In this document: piece after piece, positions 32,524 to 44,439 of the stretch
Position numbering within the stretch: position 1 is the first letter of the stretch
How the letters are laid out: each line of letters begins with the position of its first letter
Assembly: GCF_910592395.1 (NCBI RefSeq)
Contig: NC_088325.1
Coordinates: forward strand, 7,905,501-7,969,500
DNA length: 64,000 bases
Direction of reading: 5' to 3'
Source: Lineus longissimus
Lineage: Eukaryota; Nemertea; Pilidiophora; Heteronemertea; Lineidae
Program-made: the position numbers and the translations under genes
Notes under the pieces: generated by a model
Told to the model about the DNA's origin: nothing
Databases searched by the model: none
The model's input: the letters and a program-made list of their open reading frames with translations, nothing else

Positions 32524-33571
32524 ATTATGGGGGAAAACTATCTTCTGACAAAACAACTTGAAGATGGAGATCCTTTCTTCTTGTATATTCCAAATTCTTA
32601 AAAATACAGCATTTATATAATGGATAGCTACAGTCACAGAATGGCGAGTCCAAATCTGATGTTCACAGGCTGGATTCCAAGACCTGAATGACCATATACA
32701 ATCTTTGATTTACCATGAAAACTATAACAACACAAAATCACCAAGGAGACATAATACAAACTTTGACAAATCAAACATGCTTCTGATTGAAAGACTTCAA
32801 CTAATTACACTTGCCAATCAAGTGTAGCAGTAAAAGGGCTTATAATATTTTGTCACCGTATAAACTTCGCAACTCTGAACTCGAACCCACAGACTAAACC
32901 AACTAAGATATGTATTTACATTGTTTATTATCCACGTCACTCTAACCTCGTATCTACAACCGACACTAAAACATTACAAAATAAGGCGCACAACAAAGTA
33001 TCAACAAGAGTTGATATAAAGGGATCTTACCATGCTGTAAGGTCAAGGGTGAAGTCAATTAAAATGCTCTGGTGCTTTTCAAGAGAAATGTCTTGTTTAG
33101 CTACAGAGGGTGAAGGCTGGCTTTCTGGATCTGCCAGGACTTACTAAAAACATCTGAACATCATCCCATCGTCATTTCTGTGTACTCAGATTCAAGAGTT
33201 GCTTCACATGAGGGACTCGGGTGATGGATTCTTAGCAACCGAGGAGATCAATGAGATGACTATTTATGTACATCTTAGGTGACTTCGTTGGTTGATGGGA
33301 TTCTACCGCTGGAGTGCCTCATGTACAACTAAATTATATGTCCTCATTTTGTATCGATATTTTGTCAAACTTGTTACAGCACTGTATATATTTCAACACC
33401 ATGCACTTCTGATTGTACCTAGTACGAAAAATAAACATATATATTATCATCATTTATACCTAATTACACACACCCCTAATGGGTAAATAGCCTAGCCCAA
33501 ATATCACCTTAAACATTATGAGAAATGATAACGTGTAAATTTATACTTTTGATGAAAAGTGCACCATAAAA
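32524..33571 (+). repeat. Dispersed repeat R3, copy A (split)
   Basis: 32524-32826 matches 35263-35565 ('tattatgggggaaa', 'acaacttgaagatggagatc', 'gaatgaccatatacaatctt'). The remaining end of the repeat appears at about 33497-33571 ('caccttaaacattatgagaa' ... 'agtgcaccataaaa'). The intervening ~670 bp is unrelated and gene-free, so this copy carries an insertion or replacement. Confidence 0.75.
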
Positions 33572-33923
33572 GACTCCTGCGAATTATACGTTGTCTACCA
33601 AGGACAAAACCATGTACAAGTATGCATAGACTTATAAAATGAAGTGACATGAAATACAATAAATCAACATTATTTCAACACTTAAGTTGTGACAAAGAGT
33701 CTTTACGCTATTCTGGTTCAGATCATTACCAAAAAACTGTGCTGCAATTAGCATTTTAACGAATGAAAATTAAAGTCAAGTTTCTGCTTTATAATGTCTT
33801 TTCTCTAGGCAGATGGAAAGAGCTAAAACTTCAAAAATATTCCCCGACGTCCGAAAAAGTTTAAATCATTGTTCTGAAAATGAGTTCGTAGTTGAAGCAT
33901 GCAGTGTCCTGTGATAACTAGAT

Positions 33924-35226
33924 TCACTCCATAAAATACTCCTGTTGTTTTAAGATAAGATTAACACCCGTTAATTCGGCACATTCAATTTGAAGACTTT
34001 TTTTATGAAAATTGAACGTGAGATATAGTTCATCACATACTTGTGTATTGTCCAAGACATGCACTTTCCCTGTGTTTGGTAACTTTAAGAATTGCAAGTC
34101 CTGTTGTAATGAGAATGTTTTCTTCAGTCGCTTGTGATGGAAATACACACTAATCCGAGATGGTGGTACATGACGCAAGCGTGGGAAACTCTGAAGGACT
34201 AATCTGATACTGTCCGCCACTGTGCTTGTAGGGTGCAAATAGACTGTCTCCATACTGTTGCCTGGTACTGATTGGAGATGAACAGCCAGTAACTCGGTAT
34301 AATCAAAGTTCCTAGCACATGGTTTATACGGAGGAAATTTCGGAACAGGATTCACATCGCGCACTTTAGTTGAAGCTATGTGTGCTAAAGCGTCTGAGTC
34401 TAAAATGTTGTCGCCATGAGTTCCAATATATTCCTTGGCTTCACAGTCGAGATCATCAACATGTACCCAAGATGAGTCGTCCCTGTGACATGGATGTCGC
34501 CACTCAATGAAATAAAATTGTTCTCCATTGTAACATTTGCGCTTTGATAACACTTTGTGTGTCACTTTCACTTGTTTGTCTGATAGACTTCTTCAACTTA
34601 GCTGGACTTGGCTTTGATGACACAGTGAGAGTTATGTCCTCTTCAGTTTCTGTCTGTAATACGGCATCAGATGAAATGAGCTGGTCACATTGACTAGATG
34701 TTGACATGGTGTCCTTACTGCACTGGATTCCAATCGAAATACTGTCCGCGATGCATTGGACAGCACAAGATACAGTTTCTGGATTACACTGGATACTTAC
34801 TGATGAACTTTCCGGTACACATTCTACACCAACTGATATCCTTTTTGCTGGGGGTATGTGTATGACCCGAATCTCTGGAGCTGACATTACTGCTGACTTA
34901 TCCTTGGAAATGAGGAGGTCGGGAACATGATCAGTAAAAGTCACAGAAGGATTGTTTGTAACAGTGTCACTTACATTTTGGCTCCTGATTTTCTGCAAGT
35001 AGGCTTGCATATGGCAATGATCCCGGCGAAGCGTTGATGGCGATTTCATACCTTTTATCCTTGTTGGGGAGGTGTAACATAATATTGCTGCTCCATCCTG
35101 ATTCCAATTTAGTGTTAATGATAATCCATCTCCAGTTGATGAGAGATTCCACCCGTTTGGTGATTTGGTTAATCCGAGATGTTCTAACACTGATGTTAGC
35201 GATGGCGGGACTGCTGATAGCGTCAT
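33924..35226 (-). pseudogene. Chromodomain protein with Cys-repeat region (one frameshift)
   Basis: Two overlapping minus-strand frames, 34504-35226 (240 residues) and 33924-34571 (215 residues), in different phases, so one frameshift near 34,560-34,590 separates them. The first has 'KSPSTLRRDHCHMQAYLQK' and a tandem of ~13-residue units ending in 'QC' ('ISVGVECVPESSSVSIQC', then 'VSCAVQC', 'ISIGIQC'). The second starts with a chromodomain-like segment ('THKVLSKRKC ... FYFIEWRHP ... DSSWVHVDDLDC'), a module that binds methylated histone tails. Its C-terminal half ('TVADSIRLVL', 'VYFHHKRLKKTFSLQQ') has a weak ubiquitin-like look. It lies between two same-orientation copies of repeat R3, so it may be cargo of a mobile element. 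Function unknown. Confidence 0.6.
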
Positions 35227-35262
35227 AATGAAAAATGTTCAGGATTCTTTGGGTTCTCCACC

Positions 35263-35771
35263 AAATATTATGGGGGGAATAATCAGGTTCTGTCAAAACA
35301 ACTTGAAGATGGAGATCCTTTCTTCTTGTATATTCCAAATTCTAAAAAATACAGCATTTATATAATGGATAGGTTCAGTCACAGATTGGCGAGTCCAAAT
35401 CTGGTGTTCACAGGCTGGAGTCCAAGACCTGAATGACCATATACAATCTTTGATTTACCATGAAAACTATAACAACATAAAATCACCAAGGAGACATAAT
35501 ACAAACTTTGACAAATCAAACATGCTTCTGATTGAAAGACTTATACTAATTACACTTGCCAATCAAGTGTCTCCAACTTGTCTGAACATACTTGATTAAT
35601 AAAACAATGACCTTTATAGTGAAAGAGTTAAACCCTCAGTAACCATTGTTTTCAGAATTAGCTAACTAGTTTTGTGTTTTGACATGTTCGATATGTCAAA
35701 TATTCACCTTAAACATTATGAGACATGATAACGTGTAAATTTATACTTTTGATGAAAAGTGCACCATAAAA
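35263..35771 (+). repeat. Dispersed repeat R3, copy B
   Basis: About 509 bp from 'tattatgggggg' to 'gtgcaccataaaa'; matches copy C (49692-50201) end to end. The termini TTATGG / CCATAA are inverted over 6 bp, suggesting a MITE-like element with short TIRs; no clear target duplication. Confidence 0.75.
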
Positions 35772-37778
35772 CAATACACAGTTTACTCTCTACCCACGCA
35801 AAATAAGAACTTAAGATCCTGAATCTGACGCATCCAATTATAGGCTCTAACAACCCAAGCGGAATCAATCATCTCACGGATTCCGGAAGAAAATGCTTTC
35901 CTGTTCATTTACAAACACAAGCTTGATACGGATACTTATCTAATATAGAAAATTCAAACTAAAGCTAAAAAAACAATATATCTTCATGTACTTCATTTCG
36001 TCAGCCATAGATACATATAAGTAATACTGGATCCAACATAAAAGGGAAAAACGAGGCAGATTGTAATCTAAAGAGAGACAAGGCGTCCAAGGGTTTAAAC
36101 TGGCATCGCCGGCTTCTAAAAACGCAGTAAACATTATGAAATATATTAGAAATCTTGTACAACTTACATAACATTGTGTGCAATATCCGAAAGAATTGTA
36201 CTGAATGTAGAATGTGAGAAATTTTAGAGGAAATCGACACAAAACGGTGAAAAAATGTGCCTGAAACCGTTACGAAAGTATTTGTAGCCCCGGTCTAATT
36301 GTAACCCCTGGCAATGTTTTTGATTCATATTCTGGTTACCACAGAATTATTTAGCCAACCCAAGCATGGATATGAAAAAGGTGACTCTTGAGTATCACAA
36401 TATAAATAGTTTTGGATTATGCAGCATGTTATGTAAGAGCTTTGGCTATAAGAAGTAAACAAATCAAACACATGAACAAAAAAAGTTGGGATCGAACTTT
36501 TTACAGGTCTGAATTTTCCACACTTGCAGAGCATTGATATATTTGAAACTTGGTTCAGGTGATCAGTATTGAGTGTAGAGAATGTTGTATGCAGCATCTG
36601 ATGTCATTATCAAAAGTGAATGTTTTAGAGACACTTTTATGACCAAGGTACCCTCGGGGTATTTGTAGCCCCTATAAAAAGCTCAATATATCCTGAAAAT
36701 GCTAGGTTTCTTTTACCCGAATTATATTATTTGATCATAAATCTATCCAATTTATATACAATCCCTTTTGGCTTTATGTACCAACAATGATAGATTTGAT
36801 GTTTCATACCAGTTTATCTAAAATTATTTCGAAATAAGCAATTCCATTGACTAGATGGCAGCATTTCTCATGGTACATTACATTACCATTAAGTGGTGCC
36901 AGCTAAAGTTGGGGTTGATACATGACCCGTAACTGAAACTAAAGTTTTTAATGGCACTCTGCAAGAATGTCAGTCAATTCAGAATGTCACAAGATGTTGT
37001 CTGACACAAGGTTTAATGTACAACAGAGGTGATAAATAGAACGTTGTGTTTTTACACCAGTTTAAAATTAGTCTGATTTGTGACGATACTGTTTAAATTG
37101 TTGGTAAGTGATTGTATCTAACAACACTTAATGTGTTTAATAGATATCATTTGATACCAGCAAAATCTCATCCTCAACCTAGATTGGAATAATATTGAAA
37201 GCTTTATTACCATAAAGACCATAAACCTGTGCAAAAAAGTGTTCTCATTCTTAAAAAAACATGCAATTTTAAATTTTAGTCAGGGGCTACAAATTCCCCA
37301 AGGCCACGGGGTATCCGTAGTCTTGTATTGTCTCTAAGAGGCATAGTTTTAAATTAAGTGCCCTAAATTGCAGGCTGTACATTTGGAAGAGGTGCCACTA
37401 CACTACACTGCCTGGAAATCTCTTGCGAAACCAAAATTTTAGGTGAAAAAGGGGCTACAATTACCCCATTTTACCTTACAAGCCAAAGAGAGCTTTACCA
37501 AAAGGGGTTCTAAGGCAAGACGGGTAAGACTTATGAGATAAGAGGAAAGGTGAGAGGTTGCTAGCACATCACCTTAAATATCATTTCACAAGATAAAATG
37601 TCCTAGTGAAGTAACCTTGTTTAAAGCAGTCTTATTTACTGATTTAATGTAATGAAGATTTGCTCAATGCCTAATTCATTTCAGTGTCCATCCTGTTTTC
37701 CTCGAACACAGCTACCTTGGTAACAGGCCTGTGAATTCGTTCCTTGCGTTCTTTAACTTGACTGCGCGTACTCTCCCG
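35772..37778. other. Gene-free stretch with paired GTAGCCCC motifs
   Basis: No supported gene; frames at 35940-36597 are shadows. Motif ATTTGTAGCCCC occurs at about 36288 and 36657, and its inverse GGGGCTACAAwT at about 37284 and 37450. This makes nested inverted pairs that could mark an unrecognised element of about 1.2 kb. Confidence 0.4.
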
Positions 37779-38505
37779 TCAATCGCCTGGCAGTAACTCC
37801 ACTACGTTAGCCATTTCCCATTTTCTGGGAGGTAAGTATTCGTCTGCAATTACCACGAGGTCACCTTTACCGACATTTTTATCATCCCTTCTCCATTTTT
37901 GCCGAGTGGATAAATTAGGTAAGTATTCCTGGAGCAAGCGTTTCTGAATATGGTCTGCGACTACTTGACTTTGACACCATCTCCGTCTGCTGTTGATCTC
38001 CCTATCTTCGAAGTGATCATGTGGGATGGTGCTGTCTGCTCTCCCAAGCAAAAAGTGGTTTGGAGTGAGAGGACTGAAATCATACAAATCCGTGCTTGAG
38101 TGTGTAAGTGGGCGACTGTTCAGTACTCCCTCCGTCTCAATGAGAGCAGTGCGTAATGCAGATTCTTCAACCTTAGATGTGCCGAGGGTTGCATTTAATG
38201 CTCTCTTCACTGAGCTGAACAGCCTCTCCCAGGTACCTCCCAGTGTGGGGCCAGAGGAGGATTCAAGTGCCACGAGATTCCATCAGGTGTTAGGAATCCA
38301 CGTATCTTCTTCTGGTCCAAGCTCTTCAGACAACGTTTCATCAGCGCCTTGAAATTGGTTTCATTGTCGTATTACATTTCCTTTGGATGACCACTACGTC
38401 CAATGAACTTTCTCAGGCAGAGGATAAAGTCATCCGTTTCGAGAGAGTCTGCTAATTCGATGTGTACAGCATGAGTGCTAAGGCATGTTAGGGCATGAAG
38501 TGTCA
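37779..38505 (-). pseudogene. pol: BEL/Pao integrase, second half and C-terminal domain
   Basis: From about 38505: 'CLSTHAVHIELADSLETDDF', then the second catalytic Asp region 'YDNETNFKALMKRC', then 'GGTWERLFSSVKRAL' and the Glu-containing helix. The frame 37779-38273 continues with 'FSPLTPNHFLLGR', 'RRRWCQSQVVADHI' and 'LPPRKWEMANVVELLPG', the domain that follows the integrase core in BEL/Pao elements. A stop replaces a residue near 38375 and a frame change lies near 38270. The zinc-binding half and first catalytic Asp are missing, cut off by the neighbouring insertion. Confidence 0.85.
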
Positions 38506-39085
38506 TTCACACCATTGCATGAATTGCAGAAGCAGGATAGCTCTCTGACTTCGAGTTTGTACCCTTCCACTCCAACTGCTGCATGGACTGACCTTGTGCC
38601 AGGAAGTGTAAGGCTCTCTGTTCTTGTGGGCCTATCTCGTTTCACTTCACCCCGTTTCACCAGGTAGAAGGTGCGTCGTTAGTGATTGCAAGAGTTATCT
38701 GGCAGTCGTGGTCCTCTGGTGAGCCTTGAAACTGCAAATGCGAAGAAGCTATCTGCCGAGTTGATTTCTAGGTCTCTCTCTGAACTGACTGCTGTAGAAG
38801 CCGAGTTCTTGATTACACCACCCTCTCCATCGCAGGGATTCTTCCCATGTCTGGACCCGAAGTAATGACGCTCCACGGTTTTGATTCCTAAATCTTGACT
38901 GGCAAAGGATAGACCGGTGAAAGGCGTCTTCGACTTGTATTGTGCCCCACAGCCGTCAGAAAATTGGATGAGTCGCTCTATTGTAATGCCTCGGACCTCT
39001 CGAAGGTGGACAGTAGCAATCAGCGTAAAGTGGTGCACAGCATTCGCATCATGTTGATTGTCATCAGAAATTATATGAGTCGTAC

Positions 39086-39498
39086 TTCCACCTATCAAAT
39101 CCCCGTGTCTTTTGCGCTTACACCTATGAATTGCCGTGTCTAAATAGACCCGTGTGTCAAATCCCCGTGTCTGTTAGCCCCATCGAGCTCGATGGGGCTA
39201 ATCGGGGGCTAATTTAGACCCGTGTTCAACACGGGTTTTTTGATAGGTGGAATCTGAATAGACACGGCAATTGCAAGTTCTAAGATCCGGCAACAGATGG
39301 CGCGGTGTAGTTGCCTCGGTATTGCGCCCCCTCCAACGGGAAAGAAACACAGGCGAGCTCCCTACCTACAGCGCACCTGTCGCCGGGGCTATTAACCATT
39401 ATCTAACACAACTGATAGGTGTAAGTGCGCCGCGGGTTTTTTGACACACGGCGAAGACACGGGTCTTGAAAAAACACGGGGTTTTATGATAGGTGGAA
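39086..39498. mobile_element. 413-bp MITE-like insertion with TTCCACCTATCA TIRs
   Basis: Left end TTCCACCTATCAAA, right end inverse TTTATGATAGGTGGAA. It interrupts the FSDG-motif gene exactly: gene sequence resumes on both sides, giving a contiguous 'HSR...THIISDD' region. The flanks are GTAC (39082-39085) and CTAC (39499-39502), a 4-bp duplication with one change. The target AGTCGTACGACT would have been palindromic. Internally it repeats ACACGGG/CCCGTGT motifs and contains a perfect palindrome around AGCTCGATGGGGCT (39177-39200). Confidence 0.85.
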
Positions 39499-40454
39499 CT
39501 ACGACTATGGATAGCTTCCCTCACAGGTTGCTGTTTCAGGTCACAGTCTGGGTCTTGGCACTTGAAGTATGCAATCATAGGGTGAAGTGTTATGTTGGTC
39601 TGGTACCAATGTGCCCCCTGTACTTCCTTCTGAGTGATGCAGGACAAATTCTCTGCAAAGTCCATGACCCCTACTACAGAGTCTGGGGGAGGATTGGTGA
39701 TCGCGTTATAAAACTGCACCTGTTGCCAGCGAGCATCAAGCAGATGTTGGGCGAAGGGAATCAACTCTTTCGTCAGCTCTGCAGCTAATTCTGTGCCGGT
39801 ACCTTCACAGAGCTTCCTTCCTATTCTCTTTTTGCCATCTGGGTATTCCATCTGCTCCCACCTCCGCCATGATACTGGGTTAGGCCCCAAGATATCCGCT
39901 AAGGCTGATTTCAGGTTATCCACACCACATTCTGGACAGCGCCTCTCAATACAAATAAGCTTGGGATACTGATCATCATGACTGCAAACAGTTTTTGCAC
40001 AAACATCATACTTGTCCCCAAGGAGATCATTCAGCAGCTTAAACTCTTTGCGACGTGTCAATTCATTTCGTATGGCATCTATCTTCAACTCCACATTTGC
40101 ACAATATTCACACAAACATTGATACAGTTGTGCATGTTTCTGGGTGAGGACTTCCTTTAGACGCAGGGAGGCAAATGTAGAACGACCAACTTTAACTGCA
40201 GGATTCTCTTCCTTCAACGACTCGTATGTCGAGTTGACCGACCGCTGTAGGACATGCTTCGCAGTCACTGCATTTGCAGCAAGGCCCTTCTTATTCGGCA
40301 TCTCTGTTGAAATATCAGGTCTCAGGTAATGGTCTTTAACTTTCTGCTGAACGTCACCTTGCACAGCATCGGAGGGTTTTTCCTGTGTGTTACATCAACT
40401 TAGGTACTTCCATCAGAAACCCATTGAGCGGCATGCCCTTGACTTCAAATCATA

Positions 40455-40645
40455 ATAATAATAATAATAATAATAATGAAGTTTTTGTATAGCGCTTTTC
40501 CATGGATTTGGTCCATGCTCAAGGCGCTCCCTCTCCGTGTGATCTTGTAAATAAGTGCGTTTTTAGTTGTGCCTTGAAAGTGTCAGTGTTTTGGCAATCT
40601 TGTATGCGCTTGGGAAGTTTGTTCCATACACTTTATCAAGCTGAC
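40455..40645 (-). mobile_element. CR1/L2-type LINE 3' end fragment with (ATT)n tail
   Basis: On the minus strand the end of a LINE ORF2 is readable ('VWNKLPKR', 'FKAQLKTHLF'), then 3' UTR sequence with 'GCGCTATACAAAAAC' and a trinucleotide (ATT)n tail at 40450-40477. CR1/L2 elements end in microsatellites and this ORF C-terminus is typical. Confidence 0.7.
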
Positions 40646-40800
40646 CAGACAGTCCATGGATGAACAGTTTCCGTTTCTCTCTACCAATCTCCTCACACGC
40701 CATGCTGACAGCAGACACCAGGTCACCATCACAACTTTGTTCAGCGTGTCTCGCCAAAATCCCATCCTTTTCCAAACGCAACTTTTTTCTAGGTGATGCC

Positions 40801-41745
40801 CAAGGAGGATACCGCGGTGACGTCACGGCTTTTCCAAGATGGCGCTGCATATTGTAAACAAACTCGATCCACGGCCAAGGGAAAATCAAGTCATCAAACA
40901 AAGTTAGATTTTTCGCATCAAATCAGAGTTATTAGTACTTTTCTGCTATGAAATAAGTCTTCAGACAACAAGTTATCATTTGAATAATGAAAATTGCTGT
41001 TTTGATGGGGAAAAATAGGGTTTTTAAAGCCAAATAGCCGGGCACCGATCTTCCAAAATTAGCGATGGTTTCAAAACAGTCTCCCAGATATGGGGCAATC
41101 TCTTCATTATCATAATGGGATTTGGAGGCATGTTTACAGATTTTACAAGTTCGAGACATGTAGGACCTAAAACTCGCATAGATCCCCATAGATCCCATCT
41201 ATTTGTCGAGTTAGCGCCCCTGTAAGATCATGCATTTTCGGACACTAGAACGAAATCTTCCTGCGGATATCGCGGTTTCGGTGATGATTAAAGGAGAAAT
41301 TGACTGTTCTTAGAGTTGTATGGGACAGAAATGAGTTCATACTTCTCGAATACATGAATATATTATGATATGGGCGGGCTTCTAAGTCAAAACAATAACA
41401 AACTCAACTGCATCTCTACCGTGTATCGCGTAGTGCATTGCCTAGTGTATTTCGTAGTGTATTTTAGCGGAGACATTATTTCCGCACTTTGGCCACGCTA
41501 AACGTCTTTTTTATTCGTGGAAGTTAATCTGCTCTGTAAATTTTATTTTACACAGGAAGAATCCATACTAGGTATTGCAATATTTCATGTCTATTGGTGT
41601 TTTTGTGTACAGGAGCGCACCAGACAGTGGGACGTAGAGATGTGTTCAGTGCTGGTGCTGTCAGTAGACTGAATCTGATTGGCCATAGCGATCACTAATA
41701 TGGGATGTGATCACGTGATATGACGTCACCGCGGTATCTTCCTTG
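40801..41745. mobile_element. 945-bp insertion with TIRs and 9-bp target duplication
   Basis: Left end CAAGGAGGATACCGCGGTGA, right end is the inverse with one change (CAAGGAAGATACC...); both continue into TGACGTCA, a CRE-type palindrome. GGTGATGCC is duplicated at 40792-40800 and 41746-41754. Removing the insertion restores the host gene frame ('VMTASPRKK'). A 9-bp duplication is typical of Mutator-like elements, but no transposase is present and the TIR is short, so the class is tentative. Confidence 0.9.
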
Positions 41746-42481
41746 GGTGATGCCGTCATGACAAGTCCTTTCAAAACTTCTGCTCCTTTTGAAGAAGACT
41801 TCGGGATTTGTTGTCATGCCCTTGATATAGCTTTCCTACATGCATTCCTGGTAGCAAATGGTGTGTCGTCAAACAGATGGTCTACCCCTGGATCAGCACT
41901 AGCAGCAGCTTTCACTGTCTTTTTCAGTTTTTCCCTCTTTTCTCTATGATATAGAGCATCTATCTTCTTTATCCTCTATTTTTTTTGAGGCTTCAGCTTG
42001 TCCCGCCATGCTCTTTTCCTCAATTTATCTTTCTCTCTCTTTCCTTTAAGCTGCTCCTCCGTTGATCTTGTGTGGGGAATGTTCACCCCAGGCATGTTGA
42101 CAGTGCTTGTCGCATTTTGCAGTTCTAACTTTTTGCGTTCTCTCATCCTTGCCATACGAATTCTTGTTTTTTCATTATAGGCCTTCTTCTTCTCCTCACT
42201 CATTTTTTCCTGAAATTCCGCGATCTGTCATTTTCGTTTTCACAGTAAACTCTGTATTTGTCTGGTCTTTCTTTCTGCATTTTTTTCTCGATAATTCTTG
42301 CATGACTTGACACCACTGTCAACACACCTTTTGACACTGTCTCATCTACCTCCTAAGTCCTGCGCTTTTCTCTTCCAAGAACGGAGTTTAACCTTCAGCA
42401 TCGTGCCTAAAGAAAATATAAACTCGGATTTAAAACCATGCCTTCAAGCCAAAACTATGCACTAGGCCTACACAATCACAA

Positions 42482-42642
42482 TAGAGGATGTGCACGTCAC
42501 GTCATCAGTGATGTCATGATTCGCGTGTCAGCCATGTTGGACCTCATCTAACAGTACGATGATCGAACACGATGGGGTTGCCGTCCAACATGGCGGCTAC
42601 TCGTCATCACGGTGATGACATAGTCTCGCTGCACATCCTCTA
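42482..42642. mobile_element. 161-bp palindromic MITE
   Basis: TIR TAGAGGATGTGCA at 42482-42494 and its inverse at 42630-42642. The arms stay largely complementary inwards (TCATCA..TGATG; AACATGG / CCATGTT), so the whole unit can fold. Flanking dinucleotides are compatible with a TA-type duplication. Confidence 0.75.
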
Positions 42643-43975
42643 TAACATGAGCAAAAATTTGGACGGTGGCGGTATGGTAGCCAGCCAGAACATACGCCTA
42701 TATCGGCCTAGGCCTATATGTCATATGAATCGAAAGATTTTTTTCTTGAAACACCCTGCAGAATGCATAGAAACCTGATAGACTCATGATACTAGGCATA
42801 TCCCTCACAGAAACCGGTGTTTGAAGCTTGCCTCAGGCATGCTCTATACATGCGTAACACAGGACCGAACAGACAGTGTCTGTCACACCGTGGAAACATT
42901 ACGTATGTATAGAAAATGTACAGTGCACACCATAGACGACGAAGCAGACACTGGATTTCACGGTTTTCAGCCGGGAATTACCGATTAAAATCACGGTAAA
43001 AATCAATAAAATGAAAGTGAACATGCTTTGAGGGAAATCTGGCACAATAATGTGAATTTTCTCGGTCCAGGTTACGCATGTAAAGCCGCTGATTCCAGCA
43101 TGATCGGTCACACCATGCATCGATCGCCGACAGCGAGGCAACAAACCTCATCTGAATTGATGGGGTTTACGATGATCTCTACATGCGTAATATTGAGGAC
43201 AGACCAGGCGAAAAAAATCAGAAACTTTGGCACTATCGCCATGTTGTTTACCAAGTTTGATAGACGTCTCAATACAAGGCATACGCGTTTATTCAACAAA
43301 AGAGCAATCACTGCGCCGCCCCCTCATTATGTAGCGGGGATTTTAGTGGAGGTCACGCATGTAGAAAAATTGGGACAGACTTCGCCGGCCGTGATTTTAA
43401 AAGCCAAAGGATCAAACGACATTTAAAAAAGGAAGACAGAACACTGTGCAATATAATATACCCACTTTATTTCGAATATTCTGATCTAAAACCAAGCTTA
43501 GAATACAACCTCTTAGTGGTGTATGCCGAACTAATGTGCATAACTCCCGTGACCGACGATCGTTACGCCCATAATTTTTTTTATAAAAGTCATTTTATCA
43601 ATGATTGCGTTGACGAAATTGCATGAAACGTATGTGACACATAGTTTGATACCTGTTTCATAGAAAATCACAACAAATGTCTTTTAAAGTACCCCACAAT
43701 GATAAATATTAGAGCCCGAAGTGGAGGTTGCCAATTATGTCACATTTTGGTGGGAAAAAATCTGTGTGGACACTTCAACATAACCTCAATTATTTTTCAC
43801 AGGAGCATTTTCCTTTGATGCCACTGTGTTGACAGTTTCTCTACCGCACCCCCTAGAAGACAATATGGGTTTTGGTGGAAATTGTTGACCTTTTACAAAA
43901 TTATCTGCAATGTAATCGGAACAAACCACTTGTTCCCCTTTAGCTTGGATTCGCCAAGATGTGTTCTGACTGGAG
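42643..43975. other. Gene-free stretch
   Basis: No protein I recognise. The part nearest 43900 may still be degraded BEL/Pao sequence after RNase H. Frames at 43028-43426 and 43108-43311 overlap on opposite strands without motifs. Confidence 0.4.
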
Positions 43976-44434
43976 TCATGCAGCCTTCAGTCCCCTCGTG
44001 CAGTGGTCGACTGGATTGAACTTGGTCGCAACATGATACCAATCTGCAACTTTTGACTGTTTCAAAATTTCTGTCACCCCATTCGCTACGAAAGGTGTGA
44101 ATCTCTGCGTCTTGTTTCTCAGATACTGGAGTACAATCATGGAGACTGTCCAATAGACAATCTTGATACGCTTCAAGTGTAGTTCCTCTTCTAGCAGCTT
44201 CCCAAGTCTCACAGCTAGAACAGCTCCTTGTAGTTCGAGTCTGGGGATTGAGATCGTTTTCAGTGGGGCAAAATGTTTTTTTGAAGCTAGGAGAGATCTC
44301 AGGTATCCAACAGCTCCAAATCCCAGTTTTGACGCATCGCAGAAGATGTGTGTCTCTGTTTCTGCTACTTGTGTTGTGAAGTGTTCATGATGTCGAGGTA
44401 ACTTGAAAAAGACGAGGTCCTTCAGCTCATCCAA
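43976..44434 (-). pseudogene. pol: BEL/Pao RNase H
   Basis: 152 residues: 'HIFCDASKLGFGAVGYL' (first catalytic Asp), 'ISIPRLELQGAVLAVRL' (Glu-containing helix, a BEL/Pao signature), 'IVYWTVSMIVLQYL' where other members have a WTDS catalytic motif, and 'HVATKFNPVDHCTRGL'. The Asp of WTDS is Val here, so the enzyme would be impaired. Directly follows the RT frame. Confidence 0.85.
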
Positions 44435-44439
44435 CCACG

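Larger units (their letters stand above)
38478..42203 (-). pseudogene. Multi-copy TE-associated gene with FSDG and HGK-CDG motifs, broken
   Basis: Minus strand. Segments: N-terminal basic coiled part (41755-42203, 'KREKDKLRKRAWRDKLKPQK', then 'VKAAASADPGVDHLF'); 'VLKGLVMTASPRKKLRLE' spanning the 40801-41745 insertion; a core (39503-40364) with 'CLCEYCANVELK', 'CIERRCPECGV', 'MDFAENLSC' and 'HPMIAYFKC'; a C-terminal part (38679-39081) with 'ISDDNQHDANAV', 'FSDGCGAQYKSK' and 'HYFGSRHGKNPCDG'; and a tail (38478-38660) with 'GTRSVHAAVG' and 'LSCFCNSC'. I know this motif set from large uncharacterised gene families in invertebrates. The ordered acidic residues could form a DDE-type nuclease, but that is inference. 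It carries frameshifts and stops (41976; about 41810) and two MITE-like insertions. Confidence 0.7.

Noticed and set aside
32524-35771. LTRs of a chromodomain-carrying retroelement (R3 copies A and B)
   Set aside because: Ends are not TG...CA, no PBS or PPT is visible, and no target duplication is seen; kept only as flanking repeats.
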